Shown here: one piece after another, positions 34,632 through 44,848 of the stretch
Numbering within the stretch: position 1 is the first letter of the stretch
How the letters are laid out: each line of letters begins with the position of its first letter
Assembly (NCBI RefSeq): GCF_006438725.1
Contig: NZ_RCZD01000015.1
Coordinates: 52,396-116,395 of the forward strand
DNA: 64,000 bases
Origin: Ewingella americana
GTDB lineage: Bacteria; Pseudomonadota; Gammaproteobacteria; Enterobacterales; Enterobacteriaceae
Reading direction: 5' to 3'
The notes under the pieces: generated by a model
Databases searched by the model: none
Seen by the model: the letters and a program-made list of their open reading frames with translations, nothing else
Told to the model about the DNA's origin: nothing
Position numbers and translations under genes: made by a program

Positions 34632-35186
34632 ATGACCAAAAGCGCCCTGTTAAACATCGACGTTCAACGTTCTTTCGAGCATCGCCCCTTTTGGCAGGAG
34701 GATGATCTTCCGGCATTTCAGCACGCACTTGGCCGCCTGATTGACGGCTGCCAGACCCGTGGCGTGCCGGTGATTGATGTATTCCACGTCAATCCCGAAG
34801 GGCCATTCTCCATTGGGTCCGGTCTGGTGACGCCAATGACTTTCCTCAGCCATACGCCAGCGAAAACCGTCCACAAACATGTTCACAATGCGTTGCTGGA
34901 ATCTGGGCTGGATGCCTGGCTACGCCAACAGGACATCACGCATCTGATCATCGCCGGGCTGCGCACCGAGCAGTGCTGCGAAACCACCACCCGCGTGGCG
35001 TCGGATATTGGCTATAAGGTGACGTTCGTGACCGAAGCGACCATGACCTTCCCGATGGCCCACGCCGATGGCGGAGTATTCTCCACGGCTGCCATTAAAC
35101 GCCACACCGAACTGGTGCTGGCCGATCGTTTCGCCACCATTACTGACGTTGATGGCGCGCTGGCGGAACTCGACCAGGCTGTGTGA
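34632..35186 (+). CDS. Isochorismatase-family cysteine hydrolase
   Basis: A 184-residue protein. The catalytic triad of the family appears as Asp in ALLNIDVQRSF, Lys in HTPAKTVHKHVHNALL and Cys in LIIAGLRTEQCCETTTRVA. Relatives act as nicotinamidases, isochorismatases or N-carbamoylamidases, and the actual substrate is not clear. GGAG precedes the ATG at 34632. It ends 38 bases before an AraC-family regulator with a DJ-1-like domain, a common regulator/hydrolase pairing. Confidence 0.85.
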   Translation: MTKSALLNIDVQRSFEHRPFWQEDDLPAFQHALGRLIDGCQTRGVPVIDVFHVNPEGPFSIGSGLVTPMTFLSHTPAKTVHKHVHNALLESGLDAWLRQQDITHLIIAGLRTEQCCETTTRVASDIGYKVTFVTEATMTFPMAHADGGVFSTAAIKRHTELVLADRFATITDVDGALAELDQAV

Positions 35187-35224
35187 AGATGACGTTTTGG
35201 TCGCCGATGCACAAAGAGGCTTCT

Positions 35225-36139
35225 ATGGCGCAAGACATCTATTTTGTGACGCTGCCGGGCGTGATGGCGCTCGACCTGGCCGGTCCGGCAGAAGCGTTAC
35301 GTCTGGCCGGGCAGTTTAGGCTGCACTACATCAGCCCGCAGGCAGAAGCCGAGATGTCCACCGGTCTGGTGGTCGGGCGGCTGCAACCGCTGCCGGATCA
35401 TCTCGCTGCGGGCAGTATTATCATGGTGCCCGGCGTTGAGCACTCCGCAGAAAACTTCGCCAGTCCGATCGCCCTTCTCACGCGCGACTGGCTGAAGCTG
35501 CAAAAACCCGCCATCGAACGGGGTGATTTGACGCTGGTGTGTATCTGCTCCGGCAGCCTGCTGGCCGGTCAGGCCGGTCTGCTTGATGGCTACCAGTGCA
35601 CAACTCACCATGACGTGATTGCCCGTCTGCGCCAGCAGGTGCCGACGGCGCAGGTGAAAGATAACCGGATTTTCGTCGAAGACCGTTTTATCCTGACCAG
35701 CGCCGGGATCACGGCTGGCATCGACCTCTCACTGCACATTATTTCCAACCGCCTGGGTGCACAGGTCGCGCTGGATGTCGCCCGCGAGATGGTGGTCTAT
35801 TTCCGCCGGGCGGGGGATGATCCACAGCTCTCGCCATGGCTACGCTACCGTAATCACCTGCATCCGGCCGTTCACCGCGCGCAAAACCTGATGTCTGCGA
35901 CGCCGGAATCCTCATGGCAAGTGGAAGAAGTGGCCGCGAAATCCCACGTCAGCAGCCGCCATCTCACCCGCCTGTTCAAGCAGCATCTGGGGATCAGCGT
36001 GCGCGACTATCACGAACAGCTGCGCATCGCGGTTGCACACCAGCGCCTGCAGCAGGGTTTAGGGATTGAGAAAGCCGCGCTGGCGGCAGGTTTTACGTCA
36101 GGACGACAGTTCAGGCGGGCGCAGGAAAGGTGGGGGTGA
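35225..36139 (+). CDS. AraC-family regulator with DJ-1/PfpI-like N-terminal domain
   Basis: A 304-residue FtrA/GlxA-like regulator. The N-terminal part (YFVTLPGVMALDLAGPAEAL, VPGVEHSAE, then VCICSGSLLAGQAGLLDG with the family Cys elbow) has the amidotransferase-like fold without an expected enzyme role. The C-terminal AraC domain (about 215-304) has two helix-turn-helix segments: WQVEEVAAKSHVSSRHLTRL and IEKAALAAGFTSGRQFRRAQ. AAAGAGGC precedes the ATG at 35225. It probably controls the upstream isochorismatase gene; an in-frame ATG at 35183 overlaps that gene. Confidence 0.87.
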   Translation: MAQDIYFVTLPGVMALDLAGPAEALRLAGQFRLHYISPQAEAEMSTGLVVGRLQPLPDHLAAGSIIMVPGVEHSAENFASPIALLTRDWLKLQKPAIERGDLTLVCICSGSLLAGQAGLLDGYQCTTHHDVIARLRQQVPTAQVKDNRIFVEDRFILTSAGITAGIDLSLHIISNRLGAQVALDVAREMVVYFRRAGDDPQLSPWLRYRNHLHPAVHRAQNLMSATPESSWQVEEVAAKSHVSSRHLTRLFKQHLGISVRDYHEQLRIAVAHQRLQQGLGIEKAALAAGFTSGRQFRRAQERWG

Positions 36140-36247
36140 ATATTTTTCAAACAGCCAAAGCTACAATGGAATAGGTATATTCTTTTCTACCGCATAATAA
36201 TAAACTTTCTTACCTTGCTAATCTCAACATAACCTCAGGAAGATCTG

Positions 36248-38221
36248 ATGTTTAAAATAACGGACTTAATAGACTTACAAACCCTTTCAGAGTCTGTTGA
36301 GTTAGAATTTAAACAAGCACAGGGACAGGACGGTCAGGGAAAGCTGCCTCAGGATTTTTGGCCCACTTACAGCGCAATGGCCAATACTCGTGGCGGGTAT
36401 GTTGTTCTGGGGGTAAAGGAAAAACAGGGACAATTCATACCAGTAGGTATTAATGATCCAGAAAAAATAAAAAAAGAGTTGTTCAATAATCTTAATAATC
36501 AAAATCTGGTAAGTGTAAATATCATCACTGATGCAGATGTTCAAACAAGCTTTCTGAATAATAAACTTATCCTTGTGATTCATGTACCCACCGCATCCAG
36601 ACATCAAAAGCCCGTTTTCTTGAAAAAAAATCCACTTGAGCAGACTTATATCCGGCTTCATGAAGGCGATCGGCATTGTTCTCAGGAACAAGTTAAACGG
36701 ATGCTCGCTGAGCAGGTAGAAGATAGTCGGGATGATAAAATTCTTGCTGGCTTTGATTTGAATGATATTGAGCAAGAAAGTCTTAATGCCTACAAGCAAC
36801 TATTGGCTATCGCCAAGCCCCAGCATCCTTGGCTAGAACTTAATAATTTTGACCTCATGACGAAAATTGGCGGATTTCGTAAAGATCGTCAATCGGGGGT
36901 TGAAGGTATGACCCTTGCAGGCATTTTGATGTTTGGTAATTGGCAAGCTATTCAAGATGCTGTTCCCAATTATTTTGTAGACTACCAGGAAAGACCTGAA
37001 GCAAAAACAGAGCTTCGTTGGGTCGACCGGTTGTGTCCTGATGGAACTTGGTCAGGAAATATCTTCGATTTCTACCGGCGTGCCTACCGTAAGTTAACAA
37101 CAGATCTGAAGGTGCCTTTCCAAATAAAAGATGGTGTCCGTCAGGACGATACATTGATCCATGTCGCATTACGTGAAGCACTCGTTAATACGCTCGTTCA
37201 CGCAGATTTTACTGGCCGCGCATCTATTTTGATTGTAAAACGCCCAGATATGTTTGGTTTTCGCAATCCTGGACTGATGAGAATCCCGCCAGAAATAGCC
37301 ATTAAAGGTGGGGAGAGTGATTGTCGTAATCGGCGTATGCATCAAATGTTTTTAAATATTGGCGCTGGGGAACGCGCAGGCTCCGGTATCCCCAAAATTT
37401 ACAGTGGCTGGCAATCAGCAAACTGGCGAACGCCCAAGTTATATGAAAAGACCGATCATACAGAGCAAACGTTACTCGAATTATCGACTGCAAGCCTAAT
37501 ACCCGAGTACATTTCAATACAATTACACCTGTTATTTGGTGCTAGCTTTGATGCACTCGATGACTTCGAGCGGATGATCGTCACTACCGCTGCAATTGAA
37601 GGTTGGGTCAATCATCAAAGAGCCTGCCAGCTAACCAGTAAGCATTCTCGAGATGTAACTCTTGCTCTCCCACGCTTAGAGTCAAGAGGTTTTCTGGTTG
37701 CAAGCGGGGAGCGTAAAGATAAATCCTACAGCTTGCCGGGTATGGAACAACCACCCTCCCCTGAAGATGTTTTTTCCAATGCGTTGAGTTCGCCTACAGA
37801 CTTAACGCATAGCGAAGACAACTTAACGCATAGCGAAGATAACTTAACGCATAGCGAAGACAACTTAACGCATAGTGCAGATGAACATCGCGATCCTGAA
37901 GGTCGATTTATCAGTCCTTTACTCGATCGACCTTTTGTTGATCAACTTGAAACTTTGGATCCGGATTTCCAAAATCAGTTATTAACATTTGCAAAACCAG
38001 CAAATCAAAAGAAAAGATTAACGAATGACGAAATGCGTGATGTGATTATTAAATTGTGTAAAGACCACTTCATTGCTATCTCGGTTTTAAGTGAGTTAAC
38101 AAATCGAACCTCACAAAATATCAGGCAAAGCCATCTAAAACCCATGGTCGAAAAGGGGGAGCTAAAATTAGCATTCCCAAATAAGCCCAACTCACCGAAA
38201 CAGGGTTATTCGGTGAAATGA
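36248..38221 (+). CDS. AlbA_2 (Schlafen-like) / HATPase protein with heptad repeats
   Basis: A 657-residue protein of the COG2865 type. Residues 10-150 form an AlbA_2 domain (ESVELEFKQAQ, TRGGYVVLGVKEKQG). Residues about 300-400 carry a GHKL-type ATPase-like domain (VALREALVNTLVHADFTG with the N-box, then GAGERAGSGIPKI). Winged-helix segments lie at about 450-490 and 610-650. Residues 518-545 are four copies of LTHSED-type heptads. The role may be transcriptional or antiviral; neither is proven. It is AT-richer than its neighbours and begins after AGGAAGATCTG. Confidence 0.8.
   Translation: MFKITDLIDLQTLSESVELEFKQAQGQDGQGKLPQDFWPTYSAMANTRGGYVVLGVKEKQGQFIPVGINDPEKIKKELFNNLNNQNLVSVNIITDADVQTSFLNNKLILVIHVPTASRHQKPVFLKKNPLEQTYIRLHEGDRHCSQEQVKRMLAEQVEDSRDDKILAGFDLNDIEQESLNAYKQLLAIAKPQHPWLELNNFDLMTKIGGFRKDRQSGVEGMTLAGILMFGNWQAIQDAVPNYFVDYQERPEAKTELRWVDRLCPDGTWSGNIFDFYRRAYRKLTTDLKVPFQIKDGVRQDDTLIHVALREALVNTLVHADFTGRASILIVKRPDMFGFRNPGLMRIPPEIAIKGGESDCRNRRMHQMFLNIGAGERAGSGIPKIYSGWQSANWRTPKLYEKTDHTEQTLLELSTASLIPEYISIQLHLLFGASFDALDDFERMIVTTAAIEGWVNHQRACQLTSKHSRDVTLALPRLESRGFLVASGERKDKSYSLPGMEQPPSPEDVFSNALSSPTDLTHSEDNLTHSEDNLTHSEDNLTHSADEHRDPEGRFISPLLDRPFVDQLETLDPDFQNQLLTFAKPANQKKRLTNDEMRDVIIKLCKDHFIAISVLSELTNRTSQNIRQSHLKPMVEKGELKLAFPNKPNSPKQGYSVK
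37799..37882 (+). repeat. Four 21-bp coding repeats
   Basis: Four tandem units encode DLTHSED, NLTHSED, NLTHSED and NLTHSAD. The first three differ at one to three bases and the last has diverged. Because the unit is a multiple of three, slippage would change linker length without a frameshift. Confidence 0.9.
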
Positions 38222-38240
38222 TTTTTATGGGTTGTGATGC

Positions 38241-39236
38241 TTAACTCACCCATCTTCTCCGGTCCACTTTTCCCAGTAATATCGCCAGCACCAGACTGCC
38301 GAACAGGCCGCAGGTAAAGAGGAAAGCGATGTTGAGCAGCGGCCACTGCAGGAAGCCGATATGCGCGGCGCGCAGCCCGATGACGATCAGCGCGTGAAAA
38401 CCGTAAATCGCCAGAGAGTGGCGGGAGATCAGCGCTAATCCCGGCAAAACAGGCCCAGATAAGGTGTTTTTAAAGACGACATACAGTGACATGGCCGAGA
38501 TAAACACCAGCGGGCCACAGTAGACGTAGAAGGTATCGGCGAAGTTCTGATTAATCAGCGACTGATAGCGGGTGCCCCACGCGATAAAAAGCGTGCTGAG
38601 GATAAACAGGGCAGATGCCATCGCCGTCACGCCGGTTTTTTGCGTATTCATCACGCCAATGGCACGCCCCATCAGCGCATAGAGCAGATAATAGAAGGTA
38701 TCGCCGCTAATATAGAGATCCAGGGGTAAAAGGTGGAATCCCTGCCAGGACAGCACCGGCAACTGTGGGTTAGCCAACACGCCGAGAAGAATCCCCGCGA
38801 TCAACAGATACCCCCCCGACATCGCTTTCACCTTAATAAGCGGTGACAGCAGGTAAATCACCACAATCGCATAAAAAAACCAAAGGTGATAAAACACCGG
38901 TTTTTGCAAGATATGTTTCAAAGATGGCCAAAAACCGATGTTTGTCAGGCTATAGATATAAATCAGCGATACCACGCTGTAAAACAACAGACATAATCCG
39001 ATGCGCAAAAAATGGCGTTTGGTGGCACTTTTTTCACCAAAAAACAGATAACCGGAAATCATAAAGAACAGCGGAACACTGACCCGTGAAGCGGAGTTGA
39101 GCAAATTGGCTACCGCCCATTCCATCTCGTGGATCGCCGGGAAGTTCACCACCTGCACAGTGCTGGCGTGGATCATCACCACCATCATGCAGGCCACTGC
39201 CCGCAGGTTATCTATCCAGCTGATTTTTTGGCTCAT
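38241..39236 (-). CDS. wecH: O-acetyltransferase WecH (acyltransferase family 3)
   Basis: A 331-residue polytopic inner-membrane acyltransferase, the same length as E. coli WecH (YiaH) from memory, which O-acetylates enterobacterial common antigen. It begins QKISWIDNLRAVACMMVVMIHA with the catalytic His of the family, continues SVPLFFMISGYLFFGEKSA, and ends with ISRHSLAIYGFHALIVIGLR. About ten membrane helices. The ATG at 39236 is preferred to a TTG three codons earlier. It converges on the AlbA_2 gene and diverges from mdfA. Confidence 0.9.
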   Translation of the reverse strand: MSQKISWIDNLRAVACMMVVMIHASTVQVVNFPAIHEMEWAVANLLNSASRVSVPLFFMISGYLFFGEKSATKRHFLRIGLCLLFYSVVSLIYIYSLTNIGFWPSLKHILQKPVFYHLWFFYAIVVIYLLSPLIKVKAMSGGYLLIAGILLGVLANPQLPVLSWQGFHLLPLDLYISGDTFYYLLYALMGRAIGVMNTQKTGVTAMASALFILSTLFIAWGTRYQSLINQNFADTFYVYCGPLVFISAMSLYVVFKNTLSGPVLPGLALISRHSLAIYGFHALIVIGLRAAHIGFLQWPLLNIAFLFTCGLFGSLVLAILLGKVDRRRWVS

Positions 39237-39474
39237 TCCGCGCAAATTCCTTCCTGTTGATGTGCAGTTCGCAGCGTAGCCAGCTTTTGGAGGGCTAACA
39301 AGGCAAAAGTACTATTCTCAGATTGTGCTGAACGTGAATCGGGTGATTGCACTGCGCTTAAAAAATCGGCAAAATAGCCGCCATTACTGCCTCCGCTTGC
39401 GTTACCCGCCCGGACAGTCCCTATTTTCTTGCTAATTTTCATGCAATTAGCCTTACGTCTGTGAAATAACAACC

Positions 39475-40713
39475 ATGCATAATTCTCCAAATACTGCGTC
39501 CCTTTTGGGCCGTCGGGCACTGCTGTTCCCTCTGTGCCTGGTGCTTTTCGAATTCGCCACCTATATCGGCAATGATATGATCCAGCCCGGTATGCTGGCC
39601 GTGGTCGCGGGTTTTAACGCCGGTGAAGAGTGGGTGCCGACCTCAATGACGGCCTATCTGGCAGGCGGTATGTTCCTGCAATGGCTGCTGGGGCCGCTGT
39701 CCGACCGCCGTGGTCGCCGTCCGGTGATGCTGGTCGGCGTAGGCTTTTTCATCGTCACCTGTCTGGCAATTTTGTTCGCGCAAAACATCGAACAATTCAT
39801 GGTGATGCGCTTCCTGCAAGGCATCAGTCTGTGCTTTATCGGTGCGGTGGGTTACGCGGCGATTCAGGAGTCTTTCGAAGAGTCGGTGTGTATTAAAATC
39901 ACCGCGATGATGGCCAACGTGGCACTGATCGCACCGCTGCTTGGGCCGCTGGCCGGTGCCGCGCTGGTGCAGTTCGCGCCGTGGGAAACCATGTTCGTGC
40001 TGTTCGCCGTTCTGGCCGCGATTGCCTTCTGGGGCTTGTGGAAATCCATGCCAGAAACCGCCTCGCGCCTTGGCGAAGCCTTCTCGATGAAAAGCCTGTG
40101 GAAAGATTATAAAGAGGTGCTGAAAAACCGGCAGTTCCTGTGTGGCGCCCTGGCGATTGGTTTTGCCAGCCTGCCGCTGCTGGCATGGATTGCGCAGTCG
40201 CCGGTGATTTTGATCAGCGGCGAAGGTTTGCCGCCGTTCGAGTACGGTCTGTTGCAGGTGCCGATTTTTGGCGCACTGATTGTCGGTAACGTGACGCTGG
40301 CGAAGCTGACCGGTAAACGCAGCGTCGAGCAGCTCATCAAACTCGGCGCAGGCCCGATGGTGCTCGGCTTAGTGATCGCCGCAGCAGCGACACTGCTTTC
40401 CGGCCATGCCTATCTGTGGATGACCGCCGGACTGAGTTTCTATGCTTTCGGTATTGGCGTGGCGAACGCCGGTCTGTACCGCCTGACGCTGTTCTCCAGC
40501 ACCATGAGTAAAGGCACGGTTTCCGCCGCAATGGGCATGATCAGCATGATGGTGTTCACATTAGGTATTGAACTGGCGAAAGTGGCTTACGTCGCGGGTG
40601 GCAGCGGGTTGTTCAATCTGTTCAACCTGATCAGCGGCCTGTGCTGGCTGGCGCTGGTGGCGGTCTTTATCCGCCGCCGTCAGGTGTTTGTGGCCCCAAA
40701 TAACGCGGCCTGA
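39475..40713 (+). CDS. mdfA: Multidrug efflux MFS transporter MdfA
   Basis: A 412-residue, 12-helix major-facilitator antiporter. The N-terminal region [20 protein letters not shown] holds the membrane-embedded Glu known from E. coli MdfA (Glu26). Motif A is [13 protein letters not shown], and [20 protein letters not shown] includes Arg112 of motif B. It exports cationic and neutral drugs in exchange for protons. It is very similar to E. coli MdfA from memory. A hairpin at 40721-40755 follows. Confidence 0.93.
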   Translation: MHNSPNTASLLGRRALLFPLCLVLFEFATYIGNDMIQPGMLAVVAGFNAGEEWVPTSMTAYLAGGMFLQWLLGPLSDRRGRRPVMLVGVGFFIVTCLAILFAQNIEQFMVMRFLQGISLCFIGAVGYAAIQESFEESVCIKITAMMANVALIAPLLGPLAGAALVQFAPWETMFVLFAVLAAIAFWGLWKSMPETASRLGEAFSMKSLWKDYKEVLKNRQFLCGALAIGFASLPLLAWIAQSPVILISGEGLPPFEYGLLQVPIFGALIVGNVTLAKLTGKRSVEQLIKLGAGPMVLGLVIAAAATLLSGHAYLWMTAGLSFYAFGIGVANAGLYRLTLFSSTMSKGTVSAAMGMISMMVFTLGIELAKVAYVAGGSGLFNLFNLISGLCWLALVAVFIRRRQVFVAPNNAA

Positions 40714-40720
40714 TAATAAA

Positions 40721-40755
40721 AAGCCAATAACACCCAAGTAAGGGGCGTTATTGGC
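40721..40755. terminator. Stem-loop after mdfA
   Basis: GCCAATAAC and GTTATTGGC form a 9-bp stem with additional CC/GG pairing inside. It lies in the gap between the converging mdfA and aldB genes, but lacks a clear T-run. Confidence 0.55.
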
Positions 40756-40872
40756 AGATAGCAGAACTCCTGGCGCAGCGAGTTTCAGTGCGGACAGCGC
40801 GCAGCACCCGGAGCCGTACTTAACGTACGTGAGGAGTGTGAGCACTGCCCAAGCTGAAAATCGCAAGCAGAC
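40756..40872. repeat. Long imperfect intergenic hairpin between mdfA and aldB
   Basis: Outer arms TTTCAG/CTGAAA enclose further pairing, with a centre CGTACTTAACGTACG. It resembles ERIC-type intergenic hairpins and parallels those after dppA and between mtlD and mtlR. Confidence 0.5.
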
Positions 40873-42411
40873 TCAGAAAAGGCCCATCGGTTTATCTGAA
40901 TAACTCACTAACAGACACTTGGTTTGCTGATAGTGATCCAGCATCATCTTGTGCGTTTCCCGCCCGAGACCTGACTGTTTGTAACCGCCGAAGGCCGCGT
41001 GAGCCGGGTAGGCGTGGTAACAGTTGGTCCATACGCGACCGGCCTGCAGGTTACGCCCCATGTGATAGGCCACGTTGCCGTCGCGGCTCCAGACGCCCGC
41101 CCCCAGCCCATAAGCCGTATCATTAGCGATCTCCAGCGCTTCCTTCATATCTTTAAACGTCGTCACAGCCAGTACCGGCCCGAAGATCTCCTCCTGGAAT
41201 ACCCGCATATTGTTTTTGCCCAGCAGGATGGTCGGTTGCAGGTAGTAGCCTTCGTTGAGCGCCCCTTCCAGTTTTTTCTTCGCGCCACCGGTCAATACCT
41301 GTGCACCCTCTTTTTTACCGATTTCGATGTAATCGAGAATGGTTTTCATCTGCCCGGCAGAGACCTGTGCCCCCATCTGGGTTTCAGCATCCAGCGGGTT
41401 ACCCGTTTTGATGGCTTCAACACGTTTGATAGCTCTTTCCATAAAGCGTTCGTAAATCGATTCCTGCACCAGTGCGCGGCTCGGGCAAGTACAGACCTCG
41501 CCCTGATTGAAGGCAAACAAGGCAAAACCTTCCAGCGCTTTGTCGAAGAAGGAGTCCTCTTTATCCATCACATCGGCGAAGAAGATATTCGGTGATTTAC
41601 CCCCCAGCTCCAGCGTGGCGGGGATCAGGTTCTGCGCTGCATAACCCGCAATCTGCTGGCCGACTTCGGTCGAGCCGGTAAAGGCCACTTTGGCGATGCG
41701 TTTTGAGGTCGCCAGATATTCGCCAATCTCACCACCCGCGCCGTTGACGACGTTGATGACGCCCGGTGGCAGAATATCTTTCACCAGATCCATCAGCAGC
41801 AGCACCGACAGAGGTGTCAATTTAGCCGGTTTGAGCACAACACAGTTACCCGCAGCCAGCGCCGGCGCCATTTTCCAGCAGGCCATCAGCAGCGGGAAGT
41901 TCCACGGGATAATTTGCGCCACCACGCCCAAGGGTTCATGGAAATGATAGGCCACGGTTTCGCTGTCGATTTCACTGATCCCGCCCTCCTGGGCGCGAAC
42001 GCAGGCAGCGAAGTAACGGAAATGGTCAATGGCGAGCGGCACATCGGCCCCCGTGGTTTCACGGATCGGCTTGCCGTTGTCCCAGGTTTCAGCGTTAGCC
42101 AGCAATTCGAGATTCTGCTCCATCCGGTCGGCTACGCGGTTCAGAATATTGGCGCGCTCCTGCACTGAGCGTTTGCCCCATGCAGCTTTCGCGTCGTGCG
42201 CGGCGTCCAATGCCAGTTCAACATCTTCCTTGCTGGAACTCGCCACTTCACACAAAGCTTCGCCAGTGATCGGCGTCAAGTTGGAATAATATTGTCCTTT
42301 CACCGGCGCGACCCATTCGCCGCCGATAAAGTTATCGTAGCGTTTTTGTAGTTTTAGTGGGAAACCATACTCTTCCGGTTTAACGGCCTGAGGGTTTTTG
42401 TCATAAGCCAT
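40873..42411 (-). CDS. aldB: Aldehyde dehydrogenase AldB
   Basis: A 512-residue NAD(P)-dependent aldehyde dehydrogenase, the same length as E. coli AldB from memory. The substrate segment [20 protein letters not shown], the catalytic Glu in [10 protein letters not shown] and the catalytic Cys in [16 protein letters not shown] are all present. It ends [10 protein letters not shown] like E. coli AldB. It oxidises acetaldehyde and related aldehydes in stationary phase. The ATG at 42411 follows AGGAT. Its neighbour upstream is yibF, without the selAB genes that lie between them in E. coli. Confidence 0.95.
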   Translation of the reverse strand: MAYDKNPQAVKPEEYGFPLKLQKRYDNFIGGEWVAPVKGQYYSNLTPITGEALCEVASSSKEDVELALDAAHDAKAAWGKRSVQERANILNRVADRMEQNLELLANAETWDNGKPIRETTGADVPLAIDHFRYFAACVRAQEGGISEIDSETVAYHFHEPLGVVAQIIPWNFPLLMACWKMAPALAAGNCVVLKPAKLTPLSVLLLMDLVKDILPPGVINVVNGAGGEIGEYLATSKRIAKVAFTGSTEVGQQIAGYAAQNLIPATLELGGKSPNIFFADVMDKEDSFFDKALEGFALFAFNQGEVCTCPSRALVQESIYERFMERAIKRVEAIKTGNPLDAETQMGAQVSAGQMKTILDYIEIGKKEGAQVLTGGAKKKLEGALNEGYYLQPTILLGKNNMRVFQEEIFGPVLAVTTFKDMKEALEIANDTAYGLGAGVWSRDGNVAYHMGRNLQAGRVWTNCYHAYPAHAAFGGYKQSGLGRETHKMMLDHYQQTKCLLVSYSDKPMGLF

Positions 42412-42574
42412 GATAATGATCCTTATGCTGCATCGGTCGTAGGGGAACAAAGAAAGCTGTGCGCTGCATAGAGAGCATAGGCGTTAGAAAGATAACTGGC
42501 GGAATGTAAAGAGAACTCTTCGAGTCGCCTCACAACTTTTCAGAGGGAGGCACACGGGATAATAAGTCTGGCGA

Positions 42575-43180
42575 TTATGCTGGCGTAGTTTGGGCAAAAC
42601 TTTCGCGTTGGAACAGGCGCTCCACCAGCGATATCAGGGTCGGATGTTCGACACACCAGCCAGGAGCCACGCGGCGAAAATTGAGATAACCGATGCAACA
42701 GGCAACGGCGATATCAGCCACGTTGAGGCTTTCACCGTTAAGCAGAGTGCGGTTTTTGGCGTGTTGTTCGAGGGTGTGGAGACCACGCAGCAACTTCTCG
42801 CGCTGACGGATAACCCACTCTTCATTGCGTTTATCGGCGTCGCGTTTGCTCTCCAGCACCAGCGCCACGGCGGCGTCGGTGACGCCATCAGCCAGCGCTT
42901 CGATTTGCCTCACGCGCAGGGCTTCCAGCGGCTGCCACGGCAGCAGTGTCGGGGAGACATTCAGTAATTCGATAAACTGGACGATGATCGGTGAGTCAAA
43001 AAATACCTCGCCTTCGTCGGTGACCAGCGCCGGGACTTTTCCCAGCGGATTAAATTGCGTGACCTTGCTTCCCGCGTTGGCGGGAGGGTCATTGACGAAA
43101 TCAAACGCGATGCCCTTTTCCAGCAGCATCACGGATATTTTGCGTACATAAGGACTGGTGTAGCTGCCGATCAACTTCAT
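42575..43180 (-). CDS. yibF: Glutathione S-transferase YibF
   Basis: A 201-residue GST-like protein. The N-domain [20 protein letters not shown] has the SYTSPYVRK glutathione-site motif, and [20 protein letters not shown] holds the cis-Pro and the DSP (Asp-Ser) loop. The C-domain contains [20 protein letters not shown], matching E. coli YibF closely from memory. The ATG at 43180 is preferred to a TTG one codon earlier. It lies between aldB and fdhE on the same strand as both. Confidence 0.9.
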   Translation of the reverse strand: MKLIGSYTSPYVRKISVMLLEKGIAFDFVNDPPANAGSKVTQFNPLGKVPALVTDEGEVFFDSPIIVQFIELLNVSPTLLPWQPLEALRVRQIEALADGVTDAAVALVLESKRDADKRNEEWVIRQREKLLRGLHTLEQHAKNRTLLNGESLNVADIAVACCIGYLNFRRVAPGWCVEHPTLISLVERLFQRESFAQTTPA

Positions 43181-43265
43181 CAAAGCCTCCGTCTCTTTCC
43201 AAAGCCTTGTTTAAAGCTAGCAGCCACGAACCGTTTTACCAGCCGGGGCTGCTCACTTTAAGACT

Positions 43266-44195
43266 TTACGAGGCCGGGAAGAGGAACGGATTGAGGCTGC
43301 TGCTGGCGAAGCCTTTTTCTTCCATCCGCTGGTCGAGCCATAGCGAGGCGAGATCGTCGGCCACCGCGTCGGCCTGCGGATCCTGCTCCTGATAGATGAT
43401 TTTCAGGTAGGAGCCGCAGTCGTCGCAGCTTTCGGCTTTTACCACGGTTTTTTCGCTGTTGGTCGAGCCATCATCGAGGGACCAGTAGTGCAGTTTTTCC
43501 ATCTCTTCACAGTTGCTGCACTTGGCGCGCACCACGTGCCATTCGGTTTCACACAGGCTGCAATGCAGGTAACGCAGACCGGTAATTGCGCCCAGCGTCA
43601 CCACACCGGAGACCGGCAGGCTGGCACAAACCGGGCAGAACTGGCGGTTTTCGCCGTACTCCGCACGGCCAACGCCACGAAGCTGTGCCGCCATTTGCAT
43701 CCAGTAAAGCGATAACGCGGCCCAGATAAACGGCGCGTTGTCGGCGGGAACGTGTTTGAAATCTTGATTCAGCAGATGCGTCGCCATCATTTCGCGTTGC
43801 AGATTCGGCGAATGTTCAAGGCGCTCCAGCACCAGACGCACCGGTTCAGACGCACCCGGTTTAAGCGCCGCAATCAGCGCATCGAGCAGCGCCAGCCAGT
43901 GCGGCGTACGCGGAAACAAAGCGTAGTCGAGTGGCGGCTTTCCGGCAGCTTTCTGCAACTCTTCGCTGAGATCGATATTCAGCGGGAATTCGTCCAGCAC
44001 CCGTTGCTGTGCATCGCAAATCGACGCTGAAAAGTTCAGATACGCGCCCAGCGGGTTTTTCTCTGCCAGCTGGCGCAGCCGCTCAGCACGGCGCTGATAA
44101 AGGATTTTCAGGTTAGCGAACAGCACCGGCGGGATGTTCCCCGCCGTTTTTTTGCCGTCGGCCAGTTCGTCTTGCGGGACAATCTGGATGCTCAT
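43266..44195 (-). CDS. fdhE: Formate dehydrogenase accessory protein FdhE
   Basis: A 309-residue rubredoxin-like iron protein needed for assembly of respiratory formate dehydrogenases. Four CXXC motifs are visible: CPVC ([12 protein letters not shown]), CSLC ([11 protein letters not shown]), CSNC ([11 protein letters not shown]) and CDDC ([11 protein letters not shown]). The start overlaps the fdoI stop by four bases (ATGA), which shows translational coupling. Last gene of fdoGHI-fdhE. Confidence 0.94.
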   Translation of the reverse strand: MSIQIVPQDELADGKKTAGNIPPVLFANLKILYQRRAERLRQLAEKNPLGAYLNFSASICDAQQRVLDEFPLNIDLSEELQKAAGKPPLDYALFPRTPHWLALLDALIAALKPGASEPVRLVLERLEHSPNLQREMMATHLLNQDFKHVPADNAPFIWAALSLYWMQMAAQLRGVGRAEYGENRQFCPVCASLPVSGVVTLGAITGLRYLHCSLCETEWHVVRAKCSNCEEMEKLHYWSLDDGSTNSEKTVVKAESCDDCGSYLKIIYQEQDPQADAVADDLASLWLDQRMEEKGFASSSLNPFLFPAS

Positions 44196-44848
44196 CCGGC
44201 TTTCCTCTGGTTTTGTTCTTTCTTCTGCTGCTGCTTAGCCAGCACCTCACGATACCAGCGCGGGTGGTGATATTTCGCCCATGACGCTGGCACCTTGCCA
44301 TGCGTCATCGCCGTAATTGAGCCTTTTGCCCAGGTCGCCGCGTAGACGTGCATGATGATCACCAAAATCAGACCGACACCGGCCAGAGAGTGCACCAGCA
44401 ATGCCAGGCGGATCAGCGGGATCGGGAAGAAATCGGCAAACCACGGACGCCAGATGATCACGCCGCTCGCCATCAGCAAGACCAGACAACTGATGGCTGC
44501 CCAGAACACGCATTTCTGGCCAAAGTTGTAGCGTCCGGTATCGCCGACTTCATGATTTGTCAGCACTTTGCCGATATTCTTCGCCCACACCAGATCATTT
44601 TTTTCCGGCAGGTTGTGCTTCCAGTAGCGAAAGAACATGCCAAGGAAAGAGACGAACATCACCACGCCAAAGAACGGGTGGAGAATGCGCGCCATTTGCG
44701 GTGTGCCGAAAATATTCATCAGCCAGTTAAACGACGGAAAAAAGAAGCCCAGCCCGCTGAGCGCGAGAGTCACAAAGCAAAAAGCCACGATCCAGTGATT
44801 GAGGCGTTCCGGCAGGCTATAACGCGGGATCAATTTCTCTTTTTTCAT
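44192..44848 (-). CDS. fdoI: Formate dehydrogenase-O cytochrome b556 subunit FdoI
   Basis: A 218-residue, four-helix cytochrome b. It begins [20 protein letters not shown] with the first haem His, continues [20 protein letters not shown], and has [26 protein letters not shown] with two more His ligands. It passes electrons from the beta subunit to the quinone pool. It overlaps fdoH by four bases (ATGA) and fdhE by four. The C-terminal tail is basic and Gln-rich. Confidence 0.94.
   Translation of the reverse strand: MKKEKLIPRYSLPERLNHWIVAFCFVTLALSGLGFFFPSFNWLMNIFGTPQMARILHPFFGVVMFVSFLGMFFRYWKHNLPEKNDLVWAKNIGKVLTNHEVGDTGRYNFGQKCVFWAAISCLVLLMASGVIIWRPWFADFFPIPLIRLALLVHSLAGVGLILVIIMHVYAATWAKGSITAMTHGKVPASWAKYHHPRWYREVLAKQQQKKEQNQRKAG

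Noticed and set aside
37799..37882. Short tandem repeats as a CRISPR-like or regulatory array
   Set aside because: They are in-frame coding repeats of one protein, without unique spacers.
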